Of a stretch of DNA of 19,923 nucleotides, positions 17,908 to 19,923 are shown in pieces; the stretch's first letter is position 1, and each line of letters starts with the position of its first letter. The DNA is taken from positions 1 through 19,923 of the forward strand of contig CAIVZW010000012.1 in the NCBI GenBank assembly GCA_903910495.1, in the 5' to 3' direction. Below the pieces are notes generated by a model. That model was given only the letters and a program-made list of their open reading frames with translations, did not search any database and was not told the origin of the DNA. The position numbers were made by a program, and so were the translations under genes. This DNA comes from an uncultured beta proteobacterium (GTDB lineage: Bacteria; Pseudomonadota; Gammaproteobacteria; Burkholderiales; Rhodocyclaceae).

Positions 17908-19338
17908 ATGAGAATCGTCATCCTCGGGGCTGGGCAGGTCGGCGCCAGTGTTGCGCAAAGCCTCTTATCAGAGAAAAACGACATTACCGTTGTCGACACG
18001 GATCGTGACCGTCTCGAATACCTGCAGGTCCGTTTCGATTTGCGCACGGTTTGCGGAAACGCCATCCTGCCGACGGTCCTGCGTGACGCCGGGCTGGAGG
18101 ATGCAGACATGCTGATAGCCCTGACGCAGAGCGATCAAACCAATCTCGTTGCCTGCAAACTGGCGCACACGGTTTTCAACGTACCGACGCGCATCGCACG
18201 CCTGCGCTCGTCCGAGTTCCTGGACAGCCCCGGGTTGTTGTCGGAAGAAAATTTCGCCGTCGATTATGCACTTTGTCCGGAGCAGGTGATCACGGACTAT
18301 TTGGTGAAACTGGTTGAATTCCCTGAAGCACTGCAGGTATTGTCGTTTGCCAATAATCGCGTGGCGCTGGTCGCAGTAAAGGCTAATGCCGGGGGCTTGA
18401 TGGTGGGCAAGCCGATAAAGGAGATGCGCGAACTTCTGGGCCGTGAAGCGGACGCACGAATTTCAGCCATTTTTCGGCGTGATCATGCCGTATTGCCCAC
18501 GGGCAATACGATCATTGAAGACGGTGACGAGGTGTTCGTTCTCGCTGCTGACGAGCATATCCGTAGGGTCATGACCGGATTGCGCCGGATGATGACCCCG
18601 GTGCGTCGTGTGATCATTGCCGGCGGTGGGAATATCGGCCTGCGCGTTGCAAAAAGGCTAGAAGGACGGTGTACGGTGAAGGTCATCGAGAGCAACAGAG
18701 CGCGCACCCGGACGATAGCCAACAATCTCGGGAACGGCCTGGTGTTATTCGGCGACGCAACCGACGAGGAACTGTTGCAACATGAAGCGATTGACGAAAC
18801 GGACCTGTTTCTGGCTGTAACCAATGACGAAGAAGTCAACATCATGTCGGCTTCGCTGGCCAAGAGCATGGGTTGCCAGCGGGTGGTGGCACTGATCAAC
18901 CGGCGTGCCTATGCCGATCTGGTTCAGGGGGGGCCGATCGATATTGCCATTTCCCCTGCGCTGGTTTCGATCGGTGATCTGCTCACGCATGTACGCCATG
19001 GCTTTGTGGTCAAAGTGCATAGCCTTCGCCGCGGTGCCGCCGAAGCGAGCGAGCTAGTCGTGTACGGTGACGAGAAAAGCTCGCGGGTTGTCGGCAAACG
19101 GATTGGCGATCTACCGGTAATCGAAGGTGCATTCATCTCGGCAATCGTACGTAATATCGACAAGCCAGACGCTGCGCCGGGCTCTGAAAGCCTGCTCAAG
19201 AACCGTAAAGGGGAAGTACTGATTGCGCACAAAGATGTCATGATCGAGAGCGGCGACCGGGTCATCGTGTTCTGTCTGAGCAAAAAAGTGATGAAGAAGG
19301 TCGAACAGCTTTTCGAAGTGTCATTCCATTTTTTCTAA
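17908..19338 (+). CDS. trkA: Trk potassium uptake system protein TrkA
   Basis: TrkA is the cytoplasmic, nucleotide-binding gating subunit of the Trk potassium transporter and binds to TrkH. The 476-residue protein contains two RCK units. The first starts MRIVILGAGQVG (GxGxxG at 7-12) with the acidic D30 that contacts the nucleotide ribose. The second starts near residue 232 with RVIIAGGGNIG and ends its Rossmann part in LVLFGDATDEELL. A regulatory RCK_C segment follows each. It is slightly longer than the E. coli protein (458), with extra residues at the end. AGGGG-like purines (about 17894-17900) precede the ATG. It lies 28 bases after ntrX and 9 bases before trkH, suggesting co-transcription. 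Confidence 0.96.
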   Translation: MRIVILGAGQVGASVAQSLLSEKNDITVVDTDRDRLEYLQVRFDLRTVCGNAILPTVLRDAGLEDADMLIALTQSDQTNLVACKLAHTVFNVPTRIARLRSSEFLDSPGLLSEENFAVDYALCPEQVITDYLVKLVEFPEALQVLSFANNRVALVAVKANAGGLMVGKPIKEMRELLGREADARISAIFRRDHAVLPTGNTIIEDGDEVFVLAADEHIRRVMTGLRRMMTPVRRVIIAGGGNIGLRVAKRLEGRCTVKVIESNRARTRTIANNLGNGLVLFGDATDEELLQHEAIDETDLFLAVTNDEEVNIMSASLAKSMGCQRVVALINRRAYADLVQGGPIDIAISPALVSIGDLLTHVRHGFVVKVHSLRRGAAEASELVVYGDEKSSRVVGKRIGDLPVIEGAFISAIVRNIDKPDAAPGSESLLKNRKGEVLIAHKDVMIESGDRVIVFCLSKKVMKKVEQLFEVSFHFF

Positions 19339-19347
19339 GCCATTGCA

Positions 19348-19923
19348 ATGAAACGTCTTTTTCCGGTCATTCGTGCCCTCTCGCTGGTCATCTTCATGTT
19401 CGGCCTGACCATGCTGCTCCCCGTGGCTGTCTCGTGGGGTTTGCATGATGGTGCGGAAAGCGCTTTTGATGAAGCCATTTTATTGACTCTGGGCGCCGGG
19501 CTCATTTTGTGGCTCATTACGTACAGGGACAAGCGCGACCTGACGATACGTGACGGGTTTCTGATGGTGGCTCTGGTATGGACGGTGCTGCCGGCATTCG
19601 CAGCCTTACCGCTTATCATCCAGTTTGATGCCAGTTTCACCGACGCCTATTTTGAAGCGATGTCCGGGCTGACAACAACCGGAGCCACGGTTTTCTCCGG
19701 TCTCGATAAAATGCCGCCATCGATCAATTTCTGGCGTACCCAGCTCATCTGGGTGGGCGGGATGGGGCTGATTGTTCTGGCCGTAGCGATACTTCCGTTG
19801 CTGGGCATCGGTGGCCGGCAAATGTTCAAGGCCGAGACGCCGGGTCCGATGAAGGATGCCAAGATGACCCCGCGCATTGCCGAAACCGCCAAGGGCTTGT
19901 GGGGCGTCTATATCGGAATAACC
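19348..19923 (+). CDS. trkH: Trk potassium transporter membrane subunit TrkH, N-terminal part
   Basis: The frame is open from ATG 19348 to the window edge, giving the first 192 residues of the potassium-translocating membrane subunit. Hydrophobic segments lie at about 8-32, 41-57 and 69-91. A pore loop with the selectivity-filter sequence SGLTTTGATVFSGL follows (about 105-118), then a membrane segment with WVGGMGLIVLAVAILPLLGIGG. MFKAETPGP after it is typical of TrkH and TrkG. The rest of the protein, including the later pore repeats, lies outside the window. It forms a functional pair with TrkA, encoded directly upstream. Confidence 0.95.
   Translation, partial: MKRLFPVIRALSLVIFMFGLTMLLPVAVSWGLHDGAESAFDEAILLTLGAGLILWLITYRDKRDLTIRDGFLMVALVWTVLPAFAALPLIIQFDASFTDAYFEAMSGLTTTGATVFSGLDKMPPSINFWRTQLIWVGGMGLIVLAVAILPLLGIGGRQMFKAETPGPMKDAKMTPRIAETAKGLWGVYIGIT

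Overview
The window looks like a chromosomal segment next to the replication origin of a betaproteobacterium, most likely Rhodocyclales or a relative. That placement rests on gene order and protein character, not on a database match. It opens with the last 33 residues of DnaN, followed by gyrB. Two near-perfect parS centromere sites (128-143 and 3862-3877) flank gyrB, rsuA and a DsrE-like gene, as expected within the origin domain.

Layout. 1-3843, plus strand: dnaN end, parS, gyrB, a strong terminator, rsuA (16S rRNA pseudouridine synthase) and a small DsrE-family gene starting at TTG. 3844-3911: the second parS, sitting inside a longer 30-bp palindrome. 3912-8844, minus strand: a LysM exported protein, then dprA (DNA processing for uptake and recombination), a 226-bp gap, and topB (topoisomerase III). 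8845-9047: divergent control region. 9048-11398, plus strand: def and fmt (formylation and deformylation of the protein N-terminus) and htpX (membrane protease). 11395-12354, minus strand: an exported S1/P1-type nuclease whose stop codon overlaps that of htpX. From about 12415 to the window end, plus strand: rsmB, a DUF4390 exported protein, an NtrY-like sensor kinase, an NtrX-like regulator, trkA and the start of trkH. These are packed with overlaps or very short gaps and probably form one operon.

How the genes fit together. The left part handles chromosome topology and segregation (gyrB, topB, parS). The middle handles translation and protein quality (def, fmt, rsmB, rsuA, htpX). The right end pairs a membrane two-component system with the Trk potassium uptake system. 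The most unusual element is the NtrX-like regulator. Its receiver domain and Fis-type DNA-binding end look intact, but its central AAA+ region has lost the visible Walker A, Walker B, GAFTGA and arginine-finger motifs. It is therefore unlikely to be a classical sigma-54 activator. The DUF4390 protein, whose gene overlaps that of the kinase by 4 bases, is a candidate partner of this system.

I see no mobile elements, CRISPR arrays, tRNA or rRNA genes, and no clearly new multi-gene system. No gene-free stretch exceeds 300 bases. The longest are 6504-6729 and 8845-9047, both described below.
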